A stretch of 64,000 nucleotides of DNA from positions 1-64,000 of the IMG/VR virus record IMGVR_UViG_3300032163_000008; one strand, written 5' to 3'. This document shows, piece by piece, positions 6,000-12,190 of this stretch. The translations under genes were made by a program, and so were the position numbers. Origin of the DNA: a virus. The notes beneath the pieces were generated by a model. It ran no database searches and was not told the DNA's origin. It saw only the letters and a program-made list of their open reading frames with translations. Positions within the stretch are counted from its first letter, which is position 1, and every line of letters starts with the position of its first letter.

Positions 6000-6473
6000 A
6001 TGACAAATAAGTATAGCATGCTCAACGAGCAAGGCCAGTATGTGGAAGTGACTAAAGAGGTGTTTGAAGCGGACACCAAGGCAAGGGAAGATAAGTTTGC
6101 TGCAGCGCTGGCGATCACACAACCTGATCCCGATAGTTTGCATAGAGCAGTTACCATGAGCAATCACAAGATCGAGGTATGGGCGCTACCATTCCACTTC
6201 GATGAGCCGTTCAAGGTAGGGTATGCGTACAGCATGCTGGACTGCATGAAGATGATAGTTAGGTTCGAGCAAGAGGCCTACGACTGCGAAGTGACCCTAG
6301 AAGAGTTATTCTTCTTCAAGCCTAGCAGTGTGGTAGAATACTACGGCAATATCGAGATAGCACTGAATGAGGAAGTGGTTAGCTTCATTGAGCGCGTCTC
6401 TGATAGGATCGTAGCAGCGATCAGTGTTGACTGGGATGAAACTGACACCTATGTAATGGTCAAGGAAGCCTAG
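6000..6473 (+). CDS. hypothetical early protein, 157 aa
   Basis: I place the start at ATG 6000, behind GGGAGG, because sequence before it in this frame is antisense-like and overlaps the Cys4 gene. Acidic alpha/beta protein (for example VWALPFHFDEPFKVGYAYS), no membrane segment. Followed by a near-perfect 13-bp terminator hairpin. Not recognised. Confidence 0.7.
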   Translation: MTNKYSMLNEQGQYVEVTKEVFEADTKAREDKFAAALAITQPDPDSLHRAVTMSNHKIEVWALPFHFDEPFKVGYAYSMLDCMKMIVRFEQEAYDCEVTLEELFFFKPSSVVEYYGNIEIALNEEVVSFIERVSDRIVAAISVDWDETDTYVMVKEA

Positions 6474-6480
6474 TCATGTG

Positions 6481-6510
6481 GGACGCGGATGCCAGGCATC
6501 CGCGTCCATC
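6481..6510 (+). terminator. strong hairpin terminator
   Basis: GGACGCGGATGCC (6481-6493) and GGCATCCGCGTCC (6495-6507) are exact complements, followed by ATCTATTT. Confidence 0.7.
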
Positions 6511-6511
6511 T

Positions 6512-6553
6512 ATTTGAAATTTTTAATGAATGTAAATTATTTTATATAGTATT
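6512..6553 (+). promoter_or_regulatory. early-family promoter, copy 5
   Basis: ATTTGAAATTTTTAATGAAT then GTAAATTATTTTATATAGTA. This subclass has ATTTGAAATTT in place of the TCCAACCA box and shares it with the copies at 7521 and 8508. Confidence 0.6.
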
Positions 6554-6587
6554 GTCATATATAATATAAAATTATATAAATTGAGTC

Positions 6588-6649
6588 ATGGAGGTGACAA
6601 TAATGGATCGGTATTTAAATGGAGGTGACAATAATGGATCGGTATTTAA
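6588..6649 (+). repeat. 31-bp tandem duplication of a ribosome site and start codon
   Basis: 6588-6618 and 6619-6649 are identical. Each unit holds ATGGAGGTGAC, a spacer and ATGGATCGG. The duplication creates two small overlapping leader ORFs (19 and ~32 codons) ahead of the 6662 gene; the first ends in the TGATG that starts that gene, so translation may be coupled. Confidence 0.8.
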
Positions 6650-6661
6650 AAGGTGGAGATG

Positions 6662-6925
6662 ATGAACCTGAATGCGTACGATCAAGTCGAACTTGTGTCG
6701 TACGATCCAGAGATGTTCGTAGGGGTGGATGAGTACAGAGATTCGATCATAGAGATTCAGCCAGAAGGACATGCACACAAGTATGACTTCAATGAGTGGA
6801 TCAGCGATCGCGAGGGTGAGATTGCTCACTGGGAAAGCATGGAAGGTAACACCGAAGAGGATGAGTCCTTTATCAAGATGCTTAAGGGAGACCTTGAGAC
6901 GATGCTAGCTATGAAACAATTCTAA
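6662..6925 (+). CDS. acidic hypothetical protein, 87 aa
   Basis: Start at ATG 6662 behind AGGTGG; ATG 6659 is equally possible. Very acidic (for example EGNTEEDESF), as are the other products of this region. Early phage genomes often encode such DNA-mimic-like or inhibitor proteins; no specific similarity is seen. Followed by a coupled gene at 6939. Confidence 0.65.
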   Translation: MNLNAYDQVELVSYDPEMFVGVDEYRDSIIEIQPEGHAHKYDFNEWISDREGEIAHWESMEGNTEEDESFIKMLKGDLETMLAMKQF

Positions 6926-6938
6926 GGAGATGAATACT

Positions 6939-7130
6939 ATGAGAAGTTTGCAAGAGCTACAGAAGGTGCCGTTTGCTAAGATGACGACAGAGGAAGAGTG
7001 TTTGTTTGTTCCTCCCGTCACGTCCAGGTTTGCACAGACCATGAATGAAGTTTGTAACAATGAAGTTTGTCATGAGGAAGATCACGAGGCCTACATGCAG
7101 TTTCTAAGTTTGGAGATGAGCCAGCTATGA
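6939..7130 (+). CDS. hypothetical protein, 63 aa, TTTGY-rich coding sequence
   Basis: ATG 6939 lies 9 bases after AAGGAG; ATG 6930 overlaps the ribosome site and is less likely. Product MRSLQELQKVPFAKM continues to an acidic end. The coding strand carries about eight copies of TTTGC or TTTGT in under 200 bases, the same word that makes up the arrays at 9.6 and 11.4 kb. Overlaps the next start by ATGA. Confidence 0.6.
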   Translation: MRSLQELQKVPFAKMTTEEECLFVPPVTSRFAQTMNEVCNNEVCHEEDHEAYMQFLSLEMSQL

Positions 7131-7411
7131 AGAGTTATATCATAATGAGCCAGTACCATGACTATGGGAACATCGAGACCTTCCTGAGGAGAGGGTCCTT
7201 TGCAACTGAGAAGGATCTTTTCAGAGACGTGTTCAAAGCTTCCCTGGATCAAGAGGATGAGCAGGGAAACATTATTGGAGAAGTGTTCAATAGGCTAGAG
7301 GGTGAGGAGCTCATGGATTACATCTATGAGACGCTCGTCGATCCAGACCATGAGTTTACGTTAACAGTCTTTGAAGAGGAAAGCTTGGAGCTTGTCCTAG
7401 AAAAGAACTAA
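7127..7411 (+). CDS. acidic hypothetical protein, 94 aa
   Basis: ATG 7127 is coupled to the previous stop. Acidic mixed alpha/beta protein (MKSYIIMSQYHDYGNIETFL), ending in a Glu-rich strand-helix. No recognised motif. Last gene before a 15-bp terminator stem. Confidence 0.65.
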   Translation: MKSYIIMSQYHDYGNIETFLRRGSFATEKDLFRDVFKASLDQEDEQGNIIGEVFNRLEGEELMDYIYETLVDPDHEFTLTVFEEESLELVLEKN

Positions 7412-7415
7412 TTCC

Positions 7416-7466
7416 TTTGACATGACAGAGACAGAGACCTCCACCTCTGTCATGTCAAATCTCTTT
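7416..7466 (+). terminator. 15-bp hairpin terminator
   Basis: TTTGACATGACAGAG (7416-7430) pairs exactly with CTCTGTCATGTCAAA (7445-7459), followed by TCTCTTT. Just downstream the 12-mer GTGAGTCCAACT occurs twice (about 7474 and 7496). Confidence 0.7.
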
Positions 7467-7520
7467 ACCACTGTGAGTCCAACTTCCTATACATGTGAGT
7501 CCAACTGTGAGAGATCACAT

Positions 7521-7595
7521 ATTTGAAATTTATAATGAATATATATTTTTTTATATAGATGAGTCATATAATAATTTTTTATTATAAATTGACTC
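7521..7595 (+). promoter_or_regulatory. early-family promoter plus 5' leader hairpin
   Basis: Promoter ATTTGAAATTTATAATGAAT then TATATAGAT (7521-7560). The leader begins with GAGTCA-TATAATAA, loops through T5, and returns as TTATTAT-TGACTC, ending just before the GAGGAGG ribosome site of the 7616 gene. A similar GTCA...TGACTC leader follows the 8508 promoter. Confidence 0.55.
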
Positions 7596-7615
7596 ACTGA
7601 GGAGGTGACAAGACG

Positions 7616-7822
7616 ATGGACAAGATACAAGCAGCAATTGACAGCAACGAGGATCTGCGCGAGGTTATGGCGTTTGTGCCAGTCAGCGACGCGGAGAGCT
7701 TCAACGACTGGGATCAAGCAGAAGGTTACGGTGTGTGTTTGCCACTGGTAACGGGTATAGTATGTGAGAAGGCTTTGGAGGAAGCTTACAAGGATCTAGT
7801 GCAGAGGTTTGAGAAGAGATAA
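7616..7822 (+). CDS. acidic hypothetical protein, 68 aa
   Basis: ATG 7616 behind GAGGAGGTGA. Short acidic protein (MDKIQAAIDSNEDLREVMAF) with two helices and a central beta segment, no recognised domain. First gene of a two-gene operon with 7846. Confidence 0.65.
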   Translation: MDKIQAAIDSNEDLREVMAFVPVSDAESFNDWDQAEGYGVCLPLVTGIVCEKALEEAYKDLVQRFEKR

Positions 7823-7845
7823 AATAAAAGTGGGAGGCACTTAAT

Positions 7846-8439
7846 ATGAGACTAGACGACAGGTTCGTAATCAATGTCAATGCAGAGGATAGAGAAGTTT
7901 ATTGTGAGGATAGTGATAATTCAATGTCCAAGGGTGAGTATGTGGGGTATTGTGAAGATACATCAGGTCAGATGATAGGAGACGTCATCATCAGGTTCAA
8001 CGGTACTGAAGAGGGTTTGTATGACGTGGTAAGTCAGTATTGTGGTGATGAGGATCTGGAAACGGTTAAAGAGTTTGTTAGGGGGAAAGAGTTTGTGGAA
8101 GTGTCAGAGTTCAATGACTACGCCATATTAAGGATGTCAGTGAAGCTCCGAGATGCTTGGGAGCGGATAAGGGAAATAGAGACTAAGTGGGAAGCAGATC
8201 TGAGGATAGTGACCGAGAGGCACAACAAGGGTCTTACAGAGGAACAGAAGCTGAGGTTCTGGGCATATGTGTCTGACTTCTGCTTCAGTGGCAGATATGG
8301 TATAGGGAGTTACTACAGTGACTACGTCATGCTTAATACAAGTGACGGTCACGTGTGTGATGATGAGGATTGGTACTATGGGTACGAGGCTGATGTACTG
8401 AAGGTACTAGAGGATGCGGGCATAGAAGTAGTCAGCTAA
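7846..8439 (+). CDS. acidic hypothetical protein, 197 aa
   Basis: ATG 7846 behind GGGAGG. Strongly acidic with a helical centre (ELRDAWERIREIETKWEADL-like region around residues 100-125) and aromatic, Asp-rich C-terminus (DEDWYYGYEADVLKVLEDAG). No membrane or catalytic motif recognised. Ends before a hairpin terminator. Confidence 0.7.
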   Translation: MRLDDRFVINVNAEDREVYCEDSDNSMSKGEYVGYCEDTSGQMIGDVIIRFNGTEEGLYDVVSQYCGDEDLETVKEFVRGKEFVEVSEFNDYAILRMSVKLRDAWERIREIETKWEADLRIVTERHNKGLTEEQKLRFWAYVSDFCFSGRYGIGSYYSDYVMLNTSDGHVCDDEDWYYGYEADVLKVLEDAGIEVVS

Positions 8440-8449
8440 TACTGAAGGG

Positions 8450-8478
8450 TCCTTCTCTGGGTATGAGACAGAGAAGGG
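8450..8478 (+). terminator. hairpin terminator
   Basis: CCTTCTCTG (8451-8459) pairs with CAGAGAAGG (8469-8477), 9 bp, after the stop of the 7846 gene. Confidence 0.5.
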
Positions 8479-8505
8479 TCCGGGGGATGAACTTTAAGCG
8501 ACCAC

Positions 8506-8590
8506 ATATTTGAAATTTATAATGAATGTAAATTATTTTATATAGTAGGGTCATATATATTAAAAATATATAAATTGACTCATGTGGAGG
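8506..8590 (+). promoter_or_regulatory. early-family promoter plus leader hairpin
   Basis: ATTTGAAATTTATAATGAAT then GTAAATTATTTTATATAGTA (8507-8547), followed by GGGTCA-TATATATT...AATATATA-TGACTC, a leader hairpin like that after 7521, then GGAGGTGAG for the 8598 gene. Confidence 0.6.
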
Positions 8591-8597
8591 TGAGACT

Positions 8598-8786
8598 ATG
8601 TACGACGATCAAGATTATGATGACGCGTTCGAAGAGAATCCAGAGTTCGCAGAAAGATACTATGCAGCACGGAATGCAGAACCGACACATCCATGTCCCC
8701 AGTGCGGAACTGAAAATGTGTTGAATGATGATGACGTCAGACGGGGTTACCGTTGTGATGCCTGTGCCGATGAGGCTGAGAGATAG
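8598..8786 (+). CDS. small zinc-ribbon protein, 62 aa
   Basis: ATG 8598 behind GGAGGTGAG. The acidic N-terminal half (MYDDQDYDDAFEENPEFAER) is followed by a C-terminal CPQC...CDAC pair with ~18 residues between, a zinc-ribbon knuckle expected to bind one zinc ion. Such proteins often contact nucleic acid or RNA polymerase; no specific family recognised. Confidence 0.7.
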   Translation: MYDDQDYDDAFEENPEFAERYYAARNAEPTHPCPQCGTENVLNDDDVRRGYRCDACADEAER

Positions 8787-8845
8787 AACCTAAGGGTCCA
8801 GGGCCCGGGTCGAAACAAAAGTTTGTTAAAGGAGTGGAGGCACCT

Positions 8846-9178
8846 ATGAAGGATATAAAGTTTGTTAAGGCAGTGCAGTTTAAGGTTCACGTCTATGGTC
8901 AAAGCGAGGATGTGATCTTACATGTGACTGAGGATGATCCGATCGCTACGACTAATTACTGTGAGCCCAATGATGAGGGTGGTTACAACAGTGAGGAAGA
9001 TGAGTATGAGTGGGATAAGAATGACACGATCACTCACAGGTCAGAGACTGAGGGCAAGGACTGTGATGGCGTTACTAGGCATACGTACAGTCAAGACTAT
9101 ACGATCAGTACAGGCACGTGGGGTAAGATCTATCACGAGCGCTGCTATGATCAATATGCTGAGGCCGCAGGCTACTAA
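8846..9178 (+). CDS. acidic hypothetical protein, 110 aa
   Basis: ATG 8846 behind GTGGAGG (the earlier in-frame GTG overlaps the ribosome site). Beta-rich, acidic and Thr/Tyr-rich (for example DTITHRSETEGKDCDGVTRH), perhaps a small beta domain. Not recognised. Ends shortly before a terminator-like stem. Confidence 0.65.
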   Translation: MKDIKFVKAVQFKVHVYGQSEDVILHVTEDDPIATTNYCEPNDEGGYNSEEDEYEWDKNDTITHRSETEGKDCDGVTRHTYSQDYTISTGTWGKIYHERCYDQYAEAAGY

Positions 9179-9188
9179 AGCGTCTTAA

Positions 9189-9232
9189 GATGTAACTGGG
9201 TCCCTGATCAGAGTGGGGATCCAGATTACATC
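9189..9232 (+). terminator. interrupted-stem terminator
   Basis: GATGTAACTGG (9189-9199) pairs with CCAG-A-TTACATC (9221-9232) with one bulged base. No T-run; the right arm leads directly into the TCCAACCA box of the next promoter. Confidence 0.45.
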
Positions 9233-9345
9233 CAACCATAAATTTTATTGTATTTATTTTTTATTAAATAGATGGACCCTTTGAGTATTCCCAAAGCATC
9301 CACCCATGAAAATTAATGAACAGATTTTATTTTAAATAGTAGTGT
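9232..9345 (+). promoter_or_regulatory. two early-family promoters in tandem
   Basis: First copy: CCAACCATAAATTTTATTGTAT then TTAAATAGAT (about 9233-9272). Second copy: CCACCCATGAAAATTAATGAAC then TTAAATAGTA (9300-9343). They read into the TTTGY array with no gene in between. Confidence 0.5.
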
Positions 9346-9421
9346 CTCGAAGGGTCCTGGGACCACAAGTTTGCTGAGTCCGCATCCCTGTTATTTTCGA
9401 TTTTAATAAGTTTGTTTAGAA

Positions 9422-9595
9422 GTTTGTATGATCTTATTAAAAAGTTTTTCTAATCGATTTTTGCAAGAAGAAACGTTTGTTTTAGTTGAAGTTTGTTTAA
9501 CTATGTTTGTTTGTATGATCTTATTAAAAAGTTTTTCTAATCGATTTTTGCAAGAAGAAACGTTTGTTTTAGTTGAAGTTTGTTTAACTATGTTT
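9422..9595 (+). repeat. 87-bp tandem duplication
   Basis: 9422-9508 and 9509-9595 are identical by eye, starting GTTTGTATGATC. Each unit itself contains several TTTGT/TTTGC words. Because 87 is a multiple of three, an in-frame ORF spans it (9428-9811), but its translation (repeated Phe/Leu/Val with FVRVVC-like stretches) is not protein-like and I do not call it. Confidence 0.8.
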
Positions 9596-9811
9596 GTTTG
9601 TTTTTATTTATTAATAAGTTTATTAATGAGGTTTGTCAGAGTCGTTTGTCACTCGTGTTTGTTGGTCAAGTTTGCTGGGGACGTTTGTCTGGGTGAGTTT
9701 GCTAGAGGAGTTTGCTCTGTAGGTTTGTCGCAGGAGTTTGCTGCATTAAGTTTTGTTGGACACAGTTTGCCCAGGGAGTTTGCTAGAGGAGTTTGTCAAG
9801 CGGTTTGTTAA
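9596..9811 (+). repeat. TTTGT/TTTGC array, copy A
   Basis: About 14 TTTGY words, nearly always preceded by G, occur every 12-17 bases on the + strand with variable G/A-rich spacers such as AGAGGA or GGTGAG. The array lies between two early promoters and a strong terminator, so it is probably transcribed without being translated. The terminator loop repeats the same word. Confidence 0.7.
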
Positions 9812-9814
9812 AGG

Positions 9815-9850
9815 ATGCGAGCGGGTTTGTGGCCCGCTCGCATTTTGTTT
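9815..9850. terminator. strong terminator between array A and the convergent gene
   Basis: ATGCGAGCGGG (9815-9825) pairs with CCCGCTCGCAT (9833-9843), loop TTTGTGG, followed by TTTTGTTT. It sits at the 3' ends of both the array and the convergent minus-strand gene and may serve both. Confidence 0.8.
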
Positions 9851-10130
9851 ATTCTTCGGTTTGGAACTTGTCCATTATCGCGGAATAGTCCTTACTTGCA
9901 CGCGCACTTGCTGGCTTGGCTCCAACTGCTTCCAGGAACTCTGGACTGAAGTTAGACCTGCCGATGTACTTGACTCCAGCGATCTTCTTACCGTTCTGGA
10001 TTACTGATCCGCCGATGATGCCATCTTTACGGATGAAGTAGAACCTGAATAGCTCGCCTTTATAAGTGCCACCCACTGGACGCGTGTAGTAAGCGTCCTT
10101 TCCATTTTCGGACTGCTTTACTACTGACAT
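9849..10130 (-). CDS. array-associated small protein A, 93 aa
   Basis: Start at the ATG complementary to 10128-10130, behind GGAGG; an earlier in-frame ATG contains the ribosome site. About 75% identical by eye to the product at 11684 (SENGKDAYYTRP, LFRFYFIRKDGIIGGSVIQ, VKYIGRSNFS) and more distantly related to the 5253 product. Compact beta-rich core then a Lys/Ser tail. Convergent with the TTTGY array, as in the second cassette. The association suggests it binds or is regulated by the array; that is inference. Confidence 0.75.
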   Translation of the reverse strand: MSVVKQSENGKDAYYTRPVGGTYKGELFRFYFIRKDGIIGGSVIQNGKKIAGVKYIGRSNFSPEFLEAVGAKPASARASKDYSAIMDKFQTEE

Positions 10131-10336
10131 ATTATGCCTCCACATATATTTATTATAATTTATTTATTTTAATAAATATTAATTTAAATTTATTATATTA
10201 TTAAATTATTAAAATAATATAATATTAATATTTATATATATAGCTAGTGTCAAAAATTTATATACATTAAAAAATATCGATATATACGAAATATTTAATG
10301 TATATAAATATTATTATATAGGGACCAGGTTCGAGA
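10131..10336. promoter_or_regulatory. divergent early-type promoters in AT-rich spacer
   Basis: About 200 bases of almost pure A/T. On the minus strand ATTTTTTAATGTATATAAAT lies near 10285-10255 and would drive the 9849 gene through a long A/T hairpin leader ending in GGAGG. On the plus strand ATATTTAATGTATATAAATA then TATATAGGG (10291-10322) faces the other way. The two cores form an imperfect inverted repeat. Confidence 0.45.
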
Positions 10337-10382
10337 ATCCAACCATAAAATCTAATGAACATAAATTTAATTAAATAGCAGG
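10337..10382 (+). promoter_or_regulatory. early-family promoter with TCCAACCA box
   Basis: TCCAACCATAAAATCTAATG followed by AACATAAATTTAATTAAATAGCA. Lies 20 bases upstream of the GC-rich hairpin module at 10400. Confidence 0.5.
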
Positions 10383-10399
10383 GTCCCGCCTGGATCGGA

Positions 10400-10434
10400 G
10401 CCCGGGACGAAGTCCGGGGTGGTCGAAGACTCCT
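10400..10434 (+). promoter_or_regulatory. conserved GC-rich hairpin module, copy 1
   Basis: GCCCGGGACGAAGTCCGGGG then TGGTC (10400-10424) is identical to 12261-12285. The first part folds as CCCGG(G)AC-GAA-GTCCGGG. A second short stem GTC-GAA-GAC follows, matching stems GTCAC-GTA-GTGAC and GTCGC-GTA-GCGAC in the other cassette. Likely an RNA element in the leader of the 10517 operon. Confidence 0.55.
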
Positions 10435-10440
10435 AGAATT

Positions 10441-10483
10441 AATTTAAAATATTTAATGTATTAAAATTTAGAATTATAGTACT
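10441..10483 (+). promoter_or_regulatory. early-family promoter, diverged copy
   Basis: AAAATATTTAATGTATTAAAATTTAGAATTATAGTA keeps the TAATGTAT core and TATAGTA end (broken here only for naming; 10446-10481). Directly upstream of the 10517 operon. Confidence 0.45.
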
Positions 10484-10516
10484 ACACATAACTACACATT
10501 AACGGGAGGAACCAAA

Positions 10517-10669
10517 ATGAGTAGAGAGCACTTAGAAGAGCAGTACAAGATCAAGTTAAGGATTCTCGAACAACTGAGGGTATTCGTGAATGCAGAGGAT
10601 GATCTAGTAAAGTTGGCACGGATCGAACAAGAAATCAATTCGTACATAGGGGGGAAGCACAATGGATGA
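10517..10669 (+). CDS. small helical protein, 50 aa
   Basis: ATG 10517 behind GGGAGG. Charged amphipathic helices (MSREHLEEQYKIKLRILEQL), perhaps a coiled-coil dimer. Overlaps the next gene by eight bases. Not recognised. Confidence 0.55.
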   Translation: MSREHLEEQYKIKLRILEQLRVFVNAEDDLVKLARIEQEINSYIGGKHNG

Positions 10670-10817
10670 TGATGTAATAAAGATCGTAGAAGAAGCTCAC
10701 AGGGAGTGGGAGCAGTTCAGTAAGGAATATGATCGCAACATAAAACCTAACATTACGGTACCATTCGTAATGGATTTCGGTACAATAGCGATCGAGTTAG
10801 AGTATTCGAGGAGTTAA
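10662..10817 (+). CDS. small acidic protein, 51 aa
   Basis: ATG 10662 behind GGGGGG at good spacing, inside the end of the previous gene. The product starts MDDDVIKIVEEAHREWEQFS and finishes with a beta-like stretch. No recognised motif. Confidence 0.55.
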   Translation: MDDDVIKIVEEAHREWEQFSKEYDRNIKPNITVPFVMDFGTIAIELEYSRS

Positions 10818-10892
10818 GTAAGGAAAAGATAGAGTATAGTAGTAGGCATACAACCGTATTAGGAATAACAAAGTACTAATACGTCACCTCAT

Positions 10893-10943
10893 GATCGGTA
10901 GGAGGTTCCCTCCCTCCCCATTCCTCCTACCGATCTTCTTTCT
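10893..10943 (+). terminator. 13-bp hairpin terminator
   Basis: GATCGGTAGGAGG (10893-10905) pairs exactly with CCTCCTACCGATC (10923-10935), then TTCTTTCTTT. Confidence 0.75.
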
Positions 10944-10960
10944 TTCCTTACATAGTATTA

Positions 10961-10968
10961 TATAATTA
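10961..10968 (+). promoter_or_regulatory. TATAATTA element
   Basis: TATAATTA followed immediately by CGGAGG and ATG 10983; same layout as late genes further right (octamer, then ribosome site with almost no leader). Confidence 0.45.
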
Positions 10969-10982
10969 CGGAGGCGATACAA

Positions 10983-11144
10983 ATGAAAGATTACTTTAAG
11001 TGGCTGTTCGAGGATGCGATACCAAAGATGATGATCTTCTTGGGTAACACGCTCGTGTATATCATCAAATTAATATTCGCGTTCGCGATCGGGTGGATGA
11101 TAGGAGCTGTTCTCTTTGGAGGTAACCATGATCAAGAGAATTGA
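10983..11144 (+). CDS. small membrane protein, 53 aa
   Basis: ATG 10983 behind CGGAGG. An amphipathic N-terminus (MKDYFKWLFEDAIPKM) is followed by one or two hydrophobic helices (MIFLGNTLVYIIKLIFAFAI, then GWMIGAVLFGG). It could be a holin-like or other membrane-acting peptide. Overlaps the next gene by 17 bases. Confidence 0.55.
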   Translation: MKDYFKWLFEDAIPKMMIFLGNTLVYIIKLIFAFAIGWMIGAVLFGGNHDQEN

Positions 11145-11301
11145 GTCGGCTGTCGAGAACTACTTGCGAGCGAAAAGAGAGAATCCTAACTTCAAGCAGT
11201 ATCGTCCTAGCGTTCAACTCACTGCAAAGGACAAAGCTCAGAAGAGGAACAACGCAAAACAGATCTTCCGCAAAGAATTAGAGGAAGAATGGCACGCTTA
11301 A
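11128..11301 (+). CDS. small basic protein, 57 aa
   Basis: ATG 11128 behind GGAGG located in the previous gene. Highly charged and basic helical product (MIKRIESAVENYLRAKRENP), probably soluble. It is the last gene before TTTGY array B, which would form its 3' untranslated region. Confidence 0.55.
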   Translation: MIKRIESAVENYLRAKRENPNFKQYRPSVQLTAKDKAQKRNNAKQIFRKELEEEWHA

Positions 11302-11326
11302 CCGGGAATTTTCCCCTGGATGAAGT

Positions 11327-11648
11327 TTGTTTGCTATAGTTGATAGTACAGATCGAAGTTTGCTATCAAAATCGTTTCTAGGTGATGGGTTTTGTCAGGT
11401 GTTTGCCTGAGATTTTGTTTCTCTGGGATTTTGCTATGAAATTTGTCATAGGAGTTTGTTGATCACTTTTGTCAGACTGTTTTGTCAGGTGAGTTTGTTA
11501 GATTATTTTGTCAGGTCAGTTTGTTGGACTATTTTGCTTATCGGGTTTGTTCGGGTGGTTTGTAAAACTCTTTTGCCACTGAGGTTTGTGGGATCAGTTT
11601 GTCCAGAGAGTTTGCTTGGGGGTTTGCTAGAGGAGTTTGTTAAAAAAC
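11327..11648 (+). repeat. TTTGT/TTTGC array, copy B
   Basis: About two dozen TTTGY words by eye over 320 bases, mostly 12-17 bases apart, for instance the near-repeats TTTTGTCAGGTGAG, TTTTGTCAGGTCAG and TTTGCTAGAGGAG. All are on the + strand. It continues from the 11128 operon to a terminator whose loop again reads TTTGTTAGA. The unit TTTGCTAGAGGAGTTTGT is shared with array A. Confidence 0.75.
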
Positions 11649-11649
11649 T

Positions 11650-11686
11650 GGGGACAAGTTTGTTAGACTTGTCCCCTTTGTTTTTA
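11650..11686. terminator. strong terminator between array B and the convergent gene
   Basis: GGGGACAAG (11650-11658) pairs with CTTGTCCCC (11668-11676), then TTTGTTTTT. Same position and loop word as the array A terminator. Confidence 0.8.
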
Positions 11687-11980
11687 TTCTATTTCTTCAG
11701 CAGGTTTCTCGAACTTGCTTAAGATATCGTCGTAAGACTTTGTACTACGTGCAGTTGCTGGCTTGGCTCCGACAGCTTTTAGAAATTCTTCAGAGAAGTT
11801 CGATCTTCCGATGTACTTGACTCCTGGTAACTTCTTACCATCTTGTATAACCGACCCACCGATAATCCCATCCTTGCGGATGAAGTAGAATCTGAATAGA
11901 TCACCTTTATACGTACCACCCTCTGGCCGCGTGTAGTACGCGTCCTTTCCGTTCTCGGACTGCGTTACTACTTCACTCAT
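11684..11980 (-). CDS. array-associated small protein B, 98 aa
   Basis: Start at ATG complementary to 11978-11980 behind GGAGG. Close paralogue of the 9849 product; the two align over their whole length except the last ten residues (KPAEEIE here). Conserved SENGKDAYY, GGTYKG, FIRKDGIIGG and SNFS-EF-AVGAKPA motifs. Codons differ enough that this is an old duplication under selection rather than a recent copy. Function unknown. Confidence 0.75.
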   Translation of the reverse strand: MSEVVTQSENGKDAYYTRPEGGTYKGDLFRFYFIRKDGIIGGSVIQDGKKLPGVKYIGRSNFSEEFLKAVGAKPATARSTKSYDDILSKFEKPAEEIE

Positions 11981-12190
11981 GTTATGCCTCCACATATTTA
12001 TTATAATTTACTTATTATTAAATATTTAATTTAGATTTATTATATAATTAAATTATTAAAATTATATAATATTAAATATTTATAAATATATCTAGGAAGT
12101 GACAAATCAATACATTACAAAATATGAGTCAATTAACTTGAGACATATTGATTATTTATAATGTATTGATATTATTATAAATAGAGAGTC
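11981..12190. promoter_or_regulatory. divergent early-type promoters, copy B
   Basis: AT-rich spacer homologous to 10131-10336. Minus strand TTTTGTAATGTATTGATTTG (about 12125-12105) with TAGATA further on points to the 11684 gene; plus strand TTTATAATGTATTGATATTA then ATAAATAGAG (12150-12187) points right. ATCAATACATTA and TAATGTATTGAT form a perfect 12-bp inverted repeat around them. Confidence 0.5.

Noticed and set aside
5883-6000. Longer N-terminus of the 6000 gene
   Set aside because: The extra residues overlap the Cys4 gene in another frame and look unlike protein; GGGAGG precedes ATG 6000.
7846-8439. Assignment of the acidic early proteins as DNA mimics or anti-restriction proteins
   Set aside because: Acidic composition alone is not evidence; no motif of Ocr, Ard or similar families was seen.
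9428-9811. 127-codon open frame across the 87-bp repeat and TTTGY array
   Set aside because: The translation is repeated Phe/Val/Cys sequence dictated by the TTTGY words. It has no ribosome site, and the frame exists because 87 is divisible by three.
9596-11648. CRISPR or iteron interpretation of the TTTGY arrays
   Set aside because: The conserved word is only five to six bases and spacing varies between 12 and 17, so there are no constant repeats and spacers. An iteron role is not excluded but has no initiator gene in the window.
11456-11722. 88-codon open frame across TTTGY array B
   Set aside because: Same reason: the composition reflects the repeat word, and it runs through a terminator into the antisense of the 11684 gene.
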